Positions 24,688-33,927 of a DNA stretch of 64,000 bases are shown piece after piece (positions within the stretch are counted from its first letter, which is position 1; every line of letters starts with the position of its first letter). Location: positions 62,001 through 126,000 of the forward strand of contig CAZBOW010000001.1 in NCBI GenBank assembly GCA_964493635.1, read 5' to 3'. A program made the position numbers and the translations under genes. Below the pieces are notes generated by a model. The model did not search any database and was not told the origin of the DNA. It saw only the letters and a list, made by a program, of their open reading frames with translations. The stretch is from OLB6 sp964493635. GTDB lineage: Bacteria; Bacteroidota; Ignavibacteria; Kapaibacteriales; Kapaibacteriaceae.

Positions 24688-25744
24688 GTGGTCCCAGACA
24701 ATAGTCAAGTGCATCCGTCAAACTGGCGACGAGCTCATCGGTCCATGTGCCACCCATTGTGCCGATGCGAATCACGGAGTCGGAGAGATGATCCTGGCCG
24801 CCGGCAATGCGGAGGGCAAAGCGATCCAACATCATGGCACGCACCGGCGCACTCCGCGGGACGCGCAATGCTACCACACCCATCGCCGTTGGCACGCCGA
24901 GTGGTTCAATGTCGCGCCGTACTGCGGCCTCAAGGATACGCTGATGCCGAGATCGGTGTTCGGCCCATGCCGTCTCCAGCCCACGGTGCTGGAGTGCATC
25001 CAGTGCTGCATCCAGCGACGCAAGGAGGGTTACCGGCGGGGTCCAGGCGAATAGTCCCTCTCGCTGGTGGGCGATGACGGTTGCCAAACACAGCGTGTAG
25101 GTGCGCGGCGGCAGCTGGGCAATGCGCTCCAATGCTCGCGACGACAGAGCCGTCACCGCCAATCCGGGAGGACAGGCTAAGCCCTTCTGAATCCCAGCCA
25201 CGGCCACGTCAAGGTCCCATGCGTCGAAGCGCAGCTCCTGAACACCCAGAGATGTCACGACATCCACTCCGATGATCGCATCAGGACAGACTCGGCGCAC
25301 GGTGGCGCTGATCGCCGGCAGATCAACAGCTACACCAGTAGAGGTTTCGGCATGCACCAGCCACACGCCATCGACTGGCTCGCTGAGGTGCTGTTCCACC
25401 CAGGATGCATCATAGCTCTCTCCCCAGGCTACGCTTGCCACCGTCACCCGCAGCCCATAGCGCCGAGCGATGGTCGGTAATCGCTCTCCAAACCTGCCGT
25501 GACTGCACACGAGAACGTGCTCGCCTGGTGCATGCACCGACGATAGTGCCGACTCTAGTCCGGTCATCCCGCTGCCAGCTTGAACAGTAACCATCGACGT
25601 TGTGTCGAAGGCGTACTGCAACCGCGTCCATACCCGTTGGGATAACTGCAGGAATTCCGGCGAGCGGTGGTGCAGCGGTTGACGGGCTCCTGCGGTCAGG
25701 ACGTCGGGATGGACCTCTACGGGGCCGGGTGTCAGGAGCCTCAT
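24674..25744 (-). CDS. Class V aminotransferase, alanine-glyoxylate/serine-pyruvate type
   Basis: A 356-residue PLP enzyme of the AGAT branch. The N-terminus LLTPGPVEVHPDVL is typical, as are the AGSGMTGLESAL glycine loop, the Asp of IIGVDVVTSLG and the PLP Lys in GIQKGLACPPGLA. Likely reactions are transamination between alanine or serine and glyoxylate or hydroxypyruvate; the substrate pair is not certain. The ATG at 25744 overlaps the stop of the methyltransferase (TGATG), and its own stop overlaps the RdgB fusion, so the three genes are translationally coupled. Confidence 0.9.
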   Translation of the reverse strand: MRLLTPGPVEVHPDVLTAGARQPLHHRSPEFLQLSQRVWTRLQYAFDTTSMVTVQAGSGMTGLESALSSVHAPGEHVLVCSHGRFGERLPTIARRYGLRVTVASVAWGESYDASWVEQHLSEPVDGVWLVHAETSTGVAVDLPAISATVRRVCPDAIIGVDVVTSLGVQELRFDAWDLDVAVAGIQKGLACPPGLAVTALSSRALERIAQLPPRTYTLCLATVIAHQREGLFAWTPPVTLLASLDAALDALQHRGLETAWAEHRSRHQRILEAAVRRDIEPLGVPTAMGVVALRVPRSAPVRAMMLDRFALRIAGGQDHLSDSVIRIGTMGGTWTDELVASLTDALDYCLGPHDNA

Positions 25745-26508
25745 CACGGTAGTTTCCGTCCCTCATAGCACAGAATGGCCGAGGCAATGGCTGCATTCAA
25801 ACTCTCTACCGAGCCAACACCCGGAATCGTGGTGGTGGCATCACAGTGATGCAGGACGTTGGGTGCAATCCCGTGTGCCTCCGATCCGATCACGATGGCA
25901 ATGGGATGTGTCGTCTGGAGAATGTCGGCGGGTAGGTGCCCACCGCGCGGAACGGCAGCGATACGGCGGTGGTTGGCCAGTTCGGTGGGTACTGTTGCAA
26001 CCAAATCACGGCCACGAAGGACGTTGACGGTACTCATAGCACCCACGGTGGAGCGTACGACCTTTGGATTATACAGATCTGCACATCCAAGGCCCAAGAC
26101 AACGTCCGTCCAGCCGAACCATGCGGCCGTGCGGATGATGGTCCCTACGTTGCCAGGATCGGAGACTCCGTCGAGGACGACCACTCGATCACCCAGGGGC
26201 CGCTCACGGAAGTAGGGAACAACGCACAGGATGGACTGCGGCGTCTTGGCATCAGCCATCACCTGCATGTCGCGCGACGAGCAGACGTACACCTCGGCAC
26301 CACGCTGTTCGAAGGCGGCGGCTTGGAGCACCTCCGGCTCAGAGGCATCACTGCGGAGAATCACCATCGAGGGCGTCATCGGTGCGTGGGCGGCGTTGAT
26401 CCCTTCAGCAAGGAACACCTCACGACGATCGCGCTCGGCGCGGTCGTGAAGAGCTCGAATAGCGTTTCGTAGATTGAGCGTTAGGCGCGTCCATCGTACT
26501 TCAGTCAT
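25744..26508 (-). CDS. SpoU/TrmH-family RNA 2'-O-methyltransferase
   Basis: A 254-residue SPOUT-class RNA ribose methyltransferase with an N-terminal substrate-binding region (residues 1-100) and the trefoil-knot catalytic domain. The three SpoU motifs are present: DPGNVGTIIRTAAWFG, IVIGSEAHGI and SVESLNAAIASAI. It modifies rRNA or tRNA using S-adenosylmethionine; the target is not decidable from sequence. The start is the ATG at 26508, only 11 bases from the start of the divergent pyrimidine phosphorylase, so its promoter must lie inside that gene's region or vice versa. Confidence 0.92.
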   Translation of the reverse strand: MTEVRWTRLTLNLRNAIRALHDRAERDRREVFLAEGINAAHAPMTPSMVILRSDASEPEVLQAAAFEQRGAEVYVCSSRDMQVMADAKTPQSILCVVPYFRERPLGDRVVVLDGVSDPGNVGTIIRTAAWFGWTDVVLGLGCADLYNPKVVRSTVGAMSTVNVLRGRDLVATVPTELANHRRIAAVPRGGHLPADILQTTHPIAIVIGSEAHGIAPNVLHHCDATTTIPGVGSVESLNAAIASAILCYEGRKLP

Positions 26509-26519
26509 ACCGCAAAACT

Positions 26520-27824
26520 ATGAAGACCCCCACATCGATCAAGGAACTCCTGAAAGACAAACGCCAGGGCGCAACATGGTCGGCCGAGGAGGTACAGCGC
26601 TTTGTGCACGGCGTTGTGGATGGCACGGTTACCGATGCCCAGGTTGGTGCCTTTCTGATGGCAGCCTGCATTCACTCGCTTACCGTGGAAGAAACCTCGG
26701 AGCTGACGTTGACCATGGCCCGGACCGGCGCGTCGTTTCCACGCGATCTCCGGCCGGAGCCATCGATCGACAAACACTCCACCGGAGGCGTTGGTGATAA
26801 GGTGTCGCTGCTGTTAGCACCATTGGCGGCGGAGTGTGGAATCACCGTTCCGATGATTAGTGGCAGGGGGCTTGGTCATACCGGTGGTACGGTCGATAAA
26901 CTCGAGAGCATTGTTGGCTTCCGAACGGATCTCTCGATGGCCGAACTGCAGCAGATCCTTCTGGCCGAAGGTCTGGTGATGGCGTCGCAATCTCCGGAGC
27001 TTGCTCCAGCTGATCGCCGACTCTACGCCCTGCGCGATGTTACCGGGACGGTGGAGAATGTAGGCCTCATTACGGCATCCATCCTCTCGAAGAAGTTTGC
27101 CGAGGGTCTCAGTGGCCTCGTGATGGATGTCAAGGTGGGTGCGGGGGCATTCATGAAGACCATCGACGATGCTCAAGAGCTGGCACGATCCCTGCAACGA
27201 ACAAGTCATGCAGCGGGCGTTCCGATGCATGTTGTCTTTACGCGCATGGACCGGCCACTTGGACGCACGGTTGGAAACTGGATCGAGGTTCTTGAGTCAG
27301 AGCAGGCACTGAAGGATCGATCATCGGCTGACGCCGACCTTGTAGAGGTGACAGAAGTCCTGACGGCCCACATGGTGATGCTTGCCACGGGGTCCTCCGT
27401 TGACGGATCCTCGTTTGACCGTGCACGGCAGACGGTACGTGAGGCTTGGCAGAGCGGACGAGCGTGGAATCGCTTTCATCGGATGGTGCAGGTGCAGGGT
27501 GGAGATTGGGAAGCATCGTGTGCACAGTACCGTGGTGCGATCACACGCGACGTCATTGCTACGGAGGACGGAGTCGTCGCGGCCATCGACCCGATGCAGG
27601 TGGCTGTAGCCGTGATGCGCGCCGGAGGGGGGCGAATGGCCGAGACGGACGTCATTAATCCATCCGTTGGCGTGGAGTTTCTGGTATCGGTTGGAGATCG
27701 TGTTGCAAGGGGACAGCCCCTTGCCCGAACGTTCGATATGGAGCTACCCGACGAGGTTGTGCGTATAGCAGAAGAGGCTCCGCCAACGGGGGAGCCTCAG
27801 GTAATCTTGGACGTGTGGACGTAG
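26520..27824 (+). CDS. Pyrimidine-nucleoside (thymidine) phosphorylase
   Basis: A 434-residue homodimeric glycosyltransferase cleaving thymidine or uridine with phosphate in nucleoside salvage. The signature SGRGLGHTGGTVDKLESI, the phosphate loop KHSTGGVGDKVS and the Lys of VMDVKVGAGAFM are clear. The length and layout match both DeoA and Bacillus-type Pdp, so the substrate range is left open. Only 11 bases separate it from the divergent methyltransferase gene, and no promoter is visible in between. It converges on the TlpA-like gene with 4 bases between stops. Confidence 0.94.
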   Translation: MKTPTSIKELLKDKRQGATWSAEEVQRFVHGVVDGTVTDAQVGAFLMAACIHSLTVEETSELTLTMARTGASFPRDLRPEPSIDKHSTGGVGDKVSLLLAPLAAECGITVPMISGRGLGHTGGTVDKLESIVGFRTDLSMAELQQILLAEGLVMASQSPELAPADRRLYALRDVTGTVENVGLITASILSKKFAEGLSGLVMDVKVGAGAFMKTIDDAQELARSLQRTSHAAGVPMHVVFTRMDRPLGRTVGNWIEVLESEQALKDRSSADADLVEVTEVLTAHMVMLATGSSVDGSSFDRARQTVREAWQSGRAWNRFHRMVQVQGGDWEASCAQYRGAITRDVIATEDGVVAAIDPMQVAVAVMRAGGGRMAETDVINPSVGVEFLVSVGDRVARGQPLARTFDMELPDEVVRIAEEAPPTGEPQVILDVWT

Positions 27825-27828
27825 CGCG

Positions 27829-28430
27829 TTACAGCGCACGCTCAATGGCGGCTTTGAACTCGGCTTTTGAGCGCATGCCAACAAGTCGTTCCACAACGTT
27901 GCCGTTGCGGTCGATGATCATCGTTGTTGGGATGGCTCGGATGCCACCGTACGCCTCAGCAATCTTTGGTGGATTGTCGTCAACGATGTTGATGTAGGTG
28001 ACACCCACTTTTTCGACGTAGTTCTTGACCATCATCACGCGTTTTTCGTGCTGGTCGACCGACACACCAATGAACATGACTCCGCGAGGAGCCATTTCCT
28101 GACTCAGTGCAATCAGATCGGGAATCTCGCGCTTACAGGGGCCACACCACGTTGCCCAGATGTTCAGAAGCACCACCTTGCCCTTGGTCACGGCCGAGAA
28201 GCTCTTCGTAGCCGAACCATCCTTCCACGTGAAGTCGACGGCCCTTCCCGATGTGGTCTTTGTGACCGACTCGACGCCAAATACTCCGCCAACTTGTGCG
28301 ACGACGACCGTAGCTGNNNNNNNNNNNNNNNNNNNNNNNNNNNNNNNNNNNNNNNNNNNNNNNNNNNNNNNNNNNNNNNNNNNNNNNNNNNNNNNNNNNN
28401 NNNNNNNNNNNNNNNNATGAAGCGATACAT
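27829..28430 (-). CDS. TlpA-like periplasmic thioredoxin (signal peptide interrupted by gap)
   Basis: The C-terminal 162 residues are a thioredoxin fold with WATWCGPCKREIP and cis-Pro IRAIPTTMII, as in TlpA/ResA proteins that reduce disulfides outside the cytoplasm. The visible sequence before it (VVVAQ) is the end of a signal peptide. On the other side of the gap, ATG at 28430 (M-Y-R-F) overlaps the anti-sigma stop as TAATG, the same junction type seen elsewhere, so I place the start there. The missing part is then about a signal-peptide core, possibly only tens of bases. It is the last gene of the pepA-sigma-anti-sigma set. Confidence 0.85.
28317..28416. other. Assembly gap of 100 N inside a signal peptide
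   Basis: The flanks do not overlap. The missing stretch falls in the signal sequence of the TlpA-like gene, so the real length is probably much less than 100 bases unless an insertion is present. Confidence 0.85.
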
Positions 28431-29281
28431 TAGAGTGTCTCAAGATGGAACAACGCACTCAGATCTTGCGTACGAAGATCGGAGACGGCCGAGCAGACAA
28501 TGTTATTGCTTTCCCAAACAAACATGGTGCCAACTCCGGACCGCTCTTCCCAGTGCCACCGGCTCTGCTCGAGGTCGTCGGCCACATCCGAGGCCATGGC
28601 GATGACATTAGTCTCGATGGAAGGCTCATCGACCTCAAAAATGTAGATCACGTGGTCGCCCGCGCGGTACACCAGATGGGCGTATCGCTGGCCATGGTGT
28701 TCACTAACAACTCCACCTTCCAACGTGGCATCCAACGTGGGGAAGAAGACGTCATAGGCTACTCCCTGGTCGCGGAAAAAGGACGCCAGCACCGATGGAT
28801 CGCTGGTGCGCTTCCCGAGTTTCAGAGTTCCGCCTACGATATCCTGAAAATTGGCATACGACGCTTCGTACAACCGATACGGGGCAGGACCCGCCGACCG
28901 ATCTACGGCGAACCATACGACGGTTACCAACGCAACGGCAGCAACAGCAACAGCGATGGCTGGCCTGCGGAGGTAGTCGATCACGGCGTCCAGAACATGG
29001 TCGAGAAGCTGATTTCGGAAACCACGCTGTTGAGCACGTGGTTGCGACTGTTCGGCGGCAATGGCTTGTCGGATCGATCGCTCGACATCGGCCGGCACGG
29101 GCATCCGCAGTCGATCGGCCCGCTCTCGCAGCAGCGAGCGCACGGCATTGACGGTTTCGTATTCCGAACGAAGAGCTTCACTGTGAGCCATCGCGTCGCG
29201 GAGGCGAGCAGCTTCTGCGCTGGTAAGGTGTCCGTCTGCCAGGGCAGAACAGGTTTCAAACATGTGTTGGTCGTGCTGCAT
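28430..29281 (-). CDS. Anti-sigma-factor-like membrane protein
   Basis: A 283-residue protein translated in overlap with the ECF sigma gene (TGATG). The N-terminal 90 residues are a helical anti-sigma-type domain (MFETCSALADGHLTSAEAARL) without an obvious zinc-binding HxxxCxxC set. A single membrane helix (IAVAVAAVALVTVVWFAV) near residue 130 separates it from a periplasmic sensor-like domain of about 140 residues. The expected role is to hold the sigma factor at the membrane and release it on an envelope signal. The assignment rests on gene order and the membrane layout, not on a strong domain match. Confidence 0.8.
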   Translation of the reverse strand: MQHDQHMFETCSALADGHLTSAEAARLRDAMAHSEALRSEYETVNAVRSLLRERADRLRMPVPADVERSIRQAIAAEQSQPRAQQRGFRNQLLDHVLDAVIDYLRRPAIAVAVAAVALVTVVWFAVDRSAGPAPYRLYEASYANFQDIVGGTLKLGKRTSDPSVLASFFRDQGVAYDVFFPTLDATLEGGVVSEHHGQRYAHLVYRAGDHVIYIFEVDEPSIETNVIAMASDVADDLEQSRWHWEERSGVGTMFVWESNNIVCSAVSDLRTQDLSALFHLETL

Positions 29282-29862
29282 CACGTATCCCCGTTGGCTC
29301 CTAGGTCCCCGAAACCCCGTTCGTGGGCGTAACTGGCTAGCGAAATGGCTAACATTTTTCGAGCGCGGTGCAGGCGCGAGCGAACTGTGCCGATTGGACA
29401 ATCAATAAATTCTGCGATTTCCTCGTAGGTGAACCCTTCGATGTCGCACAGGATGATCACGGTTCGAAAGTCGTCCGGAAGCGAATCGAGTGCGCGGGCC
29501 ACTTCGTCGTCGAGGGCCTGCGTAAACATTTCTTCTTCCAACGTCGATGTTTCTACCGACTCATCCTTGATCGACTCGTAGAACTCCTCCACAACATCGT
29601 ACTCAACCGTGTCGGGAGCCTTACTGGTTTTCCGATACCGGTTGATGTAGGCGTTCTTCATGATCCGAAACAACCACGCCTTGCAGTTGGTTCCCTGCTC
29701 AAAGGAGTCGAAGAATCGGAAAGCCTTGAGCATCGTCTCCTGCACCAGATCAGCAGCGTCTTCGCGGTCCTTGGTTAGGCGGACAGCAAAGCTGTAGAGC
29801 GCAGAGAGGTGGGGCAGCACCTCCTGCTCAAATCGTGTATGCTGTGGATCCGGCAGCGGCAT
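29281..29862 (-). CDS. RNA polymerase sigma factor, ECF family
   Basis: A 193-residue sigma-70 factor with regions 2 and 4 only. Region 2 is seen at about residues 25-80 (DAADLVQETMLKAFRFFDSF, with KAWLFRIMKNAYINRYR), and region 4 at about 125-180 (LPDDFRTVIILCDIEGFTYEEIAEFI and GTVRSRLHRARKML). It directs polymerase to stress or envelope promoters. The start is the ATG at 29862, one base from the pepA stop, which suggests cotranscription with pepA. The next gene is the presumed anti-sigma factor. Confidence 0.95.
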   Translation of the reverse strand: MPLPDPQHTRFEQEVLPHLSALYSFAVRLTKDREDAADLVQETMLKAFRFFDSFEQGTNCKAWLFRIMKNAYINRYRKTSKAPDTVEYDVVEEFYESIKDESVETSTLEEEMFTQALDDEVARALDSLPDDFRTVIILCDIEGFTYEEIAEFIDCPIGTVRSRLHRARKMLAISLASYAHERGFGDLGANGDT

Positions 29863-29863
29863 C

Positions 29864-31339
29864 TTACCAATTCCTTAGGGCATCGGTAAGCATGCGAACA
29901 CCAACGCCAGTTTGACCCTTTGTGACGTAATAGTTGCCCTTGGGGTGGTTTGCCGTACCGGCGATGTCCAAGTGCACCCATGGATACGACACAAAGTGCT
30001 TCAGGAAGAGGCCCGCGGTGATCGTGCCAGCCCACCGACCTCCAGAGTTCTTGATGTCGGCAACATCACTGGAGATGAGGTCTTCGTACTCTTCGTACAA
30101 CGGCAGTTCGCACACGCGTTCGTGTGTTCGGCAGCCGGCCTTGGTCAGGCGCTGCTTGGCGTCCTCGTCGGTACCCATCATGCCGGTGGTTTCAAAGCCG
30201 AGAGCCACCACACAGGCACCCGTCAGGGTTGCCAGATCAATCACGCACTCGGGCTTGTACCGGTCGGCGTAGCAGAGGGCGTCGGCCAGGATGAGGCGGC
30301 CCTCGGCATCGGTGTTATCGATCTCGGCCGTCTTACCGTTCATAAAGGTCAGGATGTCACCCGGAACAATGGCATTGCCATCGGGCATGTTATCGGTGGC
30401 GGGGACCAGTCCAACGATGTTGCGCTTCAATCCAAGGTTGGCAGCTGCAACCATCGTTCCGATCACGGTAGCGGCGCCGTGCATGTCGCCCTTCATATCC
30501 GACATCCCAGCTGCCGGCTTAATCGAGATGCCACCGGTGTCGAACGTGACCCCTTTGCCAACCAAGACGATGGGCTTCTGTCCCTTTGGACCACCGCGAT
30601 GTTCCATGATGATGAACACCGGTGGACGGGCACTTCCCTTGTTGACGCCCAGTAGGCCACCCATCTTCAAGTCGGAAATCTTTTTCTTGTCCAAAATCGA
30701 CACGGAGAACCCGTACTTCCGTCCCAGTGAGCGTGCCTCAGAGGCGAGTGACTGGGGATGAATCTCGTTATTGGGCGCACTGGCAAGGTTACGTGCAACG
30801 ATGACACCTTCGGCAACAAGGGCGGCATCCTTCGATCCCTTACGCACTTCAGAGAGATTCTCTGCCGAGGTGATTAGGGTCGTCTTCTTGACCAGCTTGG
30901 TTTTGTCGGAGGTCTTGTACTTGGTGAACTTGTACTGACTCAGGACGGCACCTTCCGTCATCGCGTGGGCGACGTCGTACTCCGAGATTCCTTTGACTGT
31001 TGGAAGCTCCAGAGCGGCATGGGCACATCCGAGGGCGGCAGCACGTTGAACGCCCACAGCGGCGGCTCGGCGGAGCAGTTCGGTGGAGACATCAGCCACC
31101 GCACCGAGTCCAACCAGAATGAAGCGGGGTGCCTTGGCAGCCGATCCGACGTACGTCGTGACGGCCGATAGCTTTGCACCGGTAAAGTCTCCCGACGATA
31201 GCACTGGCTGCAGGTGGGGAAGATCGGTGGTGAGCTGCTTCGAAAATGCCTTAAGCCCCTTTTCATCACTAAACGAAAAGACGATCACCGCATCGGCTTG
31301 AACCGATGTGCGGGCATGCGACACACAGGAGATGGACAT
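29864..31339 (-). CDS. pepA: Leucyl aminopeptidase (M17)
   Basis: A 491-residue cytoplasmic dizinc aminopeptidase, hexameric in the family. Metal and catalytic residues are seen in LVGKGVTFDTGGISIKP, MKGDMHGAATV and the signature NTDAEGRL, the last with Asp, Glu and the bicarbonate-site Arg. The N-terminal domain (residues 1-170) is the usual M17 non-catalytic domain. It trims peptides from the N-terminus. The gene follows penicillin-acylase-like gene by 74 bases and precedes the ECF sigma gene by one base. The start ATG at 31339 agrees with the family N-terminus. Confidence 0.95.
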   Translation of the reverse strand: MSISCVSHARTSVQADAVIVFSFSDEKGLKAFSKQLTTDLPHLQPVLSSGDFTGAKLSAVTTYVGSAAKAPRFILVGLGAVADVSTELLRRAAAVGVQRAAALGCAHAALELPTVKGISEYDVAHAMTEGAVLSQYKFTKYKTSDKTKLVKKTTLITSAENLSEVRKGSKDAALVAEGVIVARNLASAPNNEIHPQSLASEARSLGRKYGFSVSILDKKKISDLKMGGLLGVNKGSARPPVFIIMEHRGGPKGQKPIVLVGKGVTFDTGGISIKPAAGMSDMKGDMHGAATVIGTMVAAANLGLKRNIVGLVPATDNMPDGNAIVPGDILTFMNGKTAEIDNTDAEGRLILADALCYADRYKPECVIDLATLTGACVVALGFETTGMMGTDEDAKQRLTKAGCRTHERVCELPLYEEYEDLISSDVADIKNSGGRWAGTITAGLFLKHFVSYPWVHLDIAGTANHPKGNYYVTKGQTGVGVRMLTDALRNW

Positions 31340-31413
31340 CGGGCGACCTTGGTAGATAATGAGACAGGGTGTGAACGTTCAAAATAGGAAATCTCGCGCC
31401 TGTAACGGCGTGG

Positions 31414-33927
31414 TTACCGCGGAAGAAGTTGCGTATGTAGCGGTACGGCGGGGTCGGGAGTACGCGACGTTGGCACGCGCAAATAGCCACCCCGCAACCA
31501 GAGCTGGACTTGGTCGCTGTAGTGTTTTGAAAGGGGCTCTCCTGAGCTACCCCCCGGGAGGACCACATACTGCATGGTGTCGGCCAGATCCGAAATCACG
31601 CGAGCACTGGGATACACCACCGTGCTGTAGGGGCGATGTTGCTGCCATTCCGTGTTGAAGAGCGTTGTGGCGCTGCCACCAATCTCATACGGCCCAAGCG
31701 TCATCACCGGGCGCATCAGCGGATGGGCGCCCAGCATGTGCGGCAGCGTGAGCGTGTGCAGTCGGCCATAGGTCCATGCGGAAACGGGCTCGTCGGGGAA
31801 CGTCTGTTGGAGTTCCTCCAGGGCCGCCAGAAAACTGGTCACAGCGATCCACGACAGATTCTCCCGCTCCGTGGTTCGGACGTTATCGAAGAGTCGGTGG
31901 TTGGGTTGTTGCAGAAGGTCGTGGAATCGATTCAGGGGATTGGTGGCGATCAGGCTCCACTGGTGGTACAACTTCGTCCCGAGCTCGTCTTCGAAGGTCT
32001 CCCGCAGGAGGTGTCGCAGAAGAACGGTGTAGACCGTAGCGGCAACGCTCACGGTAGTCATCGCGCCATCCCATCGGCGGAGCGCTGTAACGGCGGCCTT
32101 CCCTTCAGCAGGGTATTGCCGATACCCCGATTCCAGAATCGGCAGCACCGCGCGCAGCACATCGAGTGCATACGGCGAGACCTGATCCATCTGCATCACC
32201 TGCGCATCACGCACCGTCATGAGCGCGTAGACGCTGGAAAGGGAGTCCAGGCGCTGGGCTCGCGAGGCCGGATGGAAGAGCGTCGAGATAAACGGCGATG
32301 CTTGACGTTGCGTGCGGTTGTTCGCCGACGCTACACGTCCGGGTGGAGCCGCCTGACGCATCCCCAAACTGCGAAGATTCGTCAGGCCGTTCCACCGATT
32401 GGAAGCACTTGCCGCCGGCAGTGGTAGGATGGCCGACATGGTGTTCGCACTGCTGCGATTTGGAATTGCACCGGCAAGCATCGTGGCAACCTTGCCTGTG
32501 GATTCGGCAACATGAAGGTTGAACGCCGGCGACACCCACAGCGCGGTGGCTGCGGATACCTCACTAATGGTTGCGGCCCGGTTAATCCGGTAGAGCGCCC
32601 CGATCTCATTGGAGAGGTGCTGCGCAGTCCATTGAAACGTCAGGCAGGTGGAATCCAGATACCGACCGCTTGCCGCACGGGTTGTGCGCTGCGACGACGC
32701 GGTGCCGAAGAGCAGCGACGGATTCTTTAGCAAGTGCGCATCGCTAATCACGCAGCCACGCGTCGTGTACCGGCGCTCAATGGCCAGCGGACTGCCGCCA
32801 TTGATGTGGACAGTGTCGGTTACGAAGGTGAATTTTCTACGGACTCCAGAAGCGTCGTAGTAGTAATTGGCAGGATCGGCTACATCGGTGCGCTCCACGG
32901 TGTAATCCACATCATCGACCATCACGTTGGTCACGCCCCAGGCAATGGCATCGTTTCGGCCACTGAGCACCAGCGGAACACCGGGCAGGCTCAATCCAAT
33001 GGTGTTGAGATTCTTGCCCGTCAGGTGGACGTGGTACCACTTCGGCGGCAGCGAAACACTAAGGTGGGGGTCGTTGGCCAGAATCGCTGTTCGATTTGGC
33101 CTGCCGACGGCCCAGCAGTTACTGCCGATGGCGCTTCCTGTAGCACCGATGCGCGTCCGCGCATCGGTGATGACGGCGTGGAGTCGACCCAGCACTTCGG
33201 CTCCAAGTCCGGTCAATGCGGGCGTTGACGACGTAACGGGGGAGTCGGTACTGGCATCCAGGACGTAGGGGGCTCCTGGCGAAACGGGTACATAATCGGC
33301 CACGGCGTTAACGCCCCGTAGCGCAGCGATTTGCGCGTAGGTGATGTCGTTCCAAAAGGCAAGGCTTAGTTCAAAGGCCACAACGCGTCCCACAATCAGG
33401 CAGTCGGTAGGCTTCCACCTCTCGGGTTGGTAGCCGAGTGCATCGAACTCCAGTGAGAGGGACTCACGATGGTGATCGATGTAGGCATTCACGCCGTTGG
33501 CATAGGCAATGAGAATGTCCCGCGTAGACTGATCCAAGGCCTCGTACTGGCGTGCAACGATGGCAGGAATCTCTAAACTTCGTACGAAAACGTCGGCAGC
33601 GACGGCATCGTTGCCCAGGATTTCAGCCAGTCGGCCCTGCCCGAAACGCCTCCAGACGTCCATCTGCCAGAGGCGATCTTGTGCATGAACGTAGCCTTGG
33701 CCCGTAATGGCATCGGCGTCCGTGGAGGCTACCACATGCGGCAGGCCAAACGAGTTTCGATAGATCTTTACCGTATCGCGCACGGCCGCAATCGTATCGT
33801 GACCATCGTCAAGATGACTGCGAGTGATCACCCGAAAGGCGAAGAAGGCGAAGGCGACAAACGCGACCAGCCCCACCGTGATGAATCCGACCGTACTGCG
33901 TAGCCAGTCGCGCACGGTTACAGCCAC
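31414..33927 (-). CDS. Penicillin acylase family (S45) hydrolase, membrane-anchored or exported
   Basis: An 837-residue N-terminal-nucleophile hydrolase. A hydrophobic segment at residues 14-33 serves as signal or anchor. The alpha-chain part has the family motif GYVHAQDRLWQMD; self-processing would occur before the catalytic Ser in IGSNCWAVG (usually SN[NA]W), followed by the beta-chain with LANDPHLSVSLPPKWYHVHL. The family cleaves amide bonds in beta-lactams, acyl-homoserine lactones or other acylated amines; the substrate here is unknown. The GTG start at 33927 overlaps the epimerase gene by 10 bases. It may be translated with it. Confidence 0.9.
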   Translation of the reverse strand: MAVTVRDWLRSTVGFITVGLVAFVAFAFFAFRVITRSHLDDGHDTIAAVRDTVKIYRNSFGLPHVVASTDADAITGQGYVHAQDRLWQMDVWRRFGQGRLAEILGNDAVAADVFVRSLEIPAIVARQYEALDQSTRDILIAYANGVNAYIDHHRESLSLEFDALGYQPERWKPTDCLIVGRVVAFELSLAFWNDITYAQIAALRGVNAVADYVPVSPGAPYVLDASTDSPVTSSTPALTGLGAEVLGRLHAVITDARTRIGATGSAIGSNCWAVGRPNRTAILANDPHLSVSLPPKWYHVHLTGKNLNTIGLSLPGVPLVLSGRNDAIAWGVTNVMVDDVDYTVERTDVADPANYYYDASGVRRKFTFVTDTVHINGGSPLAIERRYTTRGCVISDAHLLKNPSLLFGTASSQRTTRAASGRYLDSTCLTFQWTAQHLSNEIGALYRINRAATISEVSAATALWVSPAFNLHVAESTGKVATMLAGAIPNRSSANTMSAILPLPAASASNRWNGLTNLRSLGMRQAAPPGRVASANNRTQRQASPFISTLFHPASRAQRLDSLSSVYALMTVRDAQVMQMDQVSPYALDVLRAVLPILESGYRQYPAEGKAAVTALRRWDGAMTTVSVAATVYTVLLRHLLRETFEDELGTKLYHQWSLIATNPLNRFHDLLQQPNHRLFDNVRTTERENLSWIAVTSFLAALEELQQTFPDEPVSAWTYGRLHTLTLPHMLGAHPLMRPVMTLGPYEIGGSATTLFNTEWQQHRPYSTVVYPSARVISDLADTMQYVVLPGGSSGEPLSKHYSDQVQLWLRGGYLRVPTSRTPDPAVPLHTQLLPR

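Noticed and set aside
23656..24714. The RdgB-fusion frame read through the 100 N into the DUF4249 flank
   Set aside because: Translation across N is meaningless; the left flank belongs to a gene on the opposite strand.
31636..32427. Long open frame antisense to the penicillin-acylase gene
   Set aside because: It has no recognisable domain and lies opposite a well supported gene; long shadow frames are expected in GC-rich DNA.
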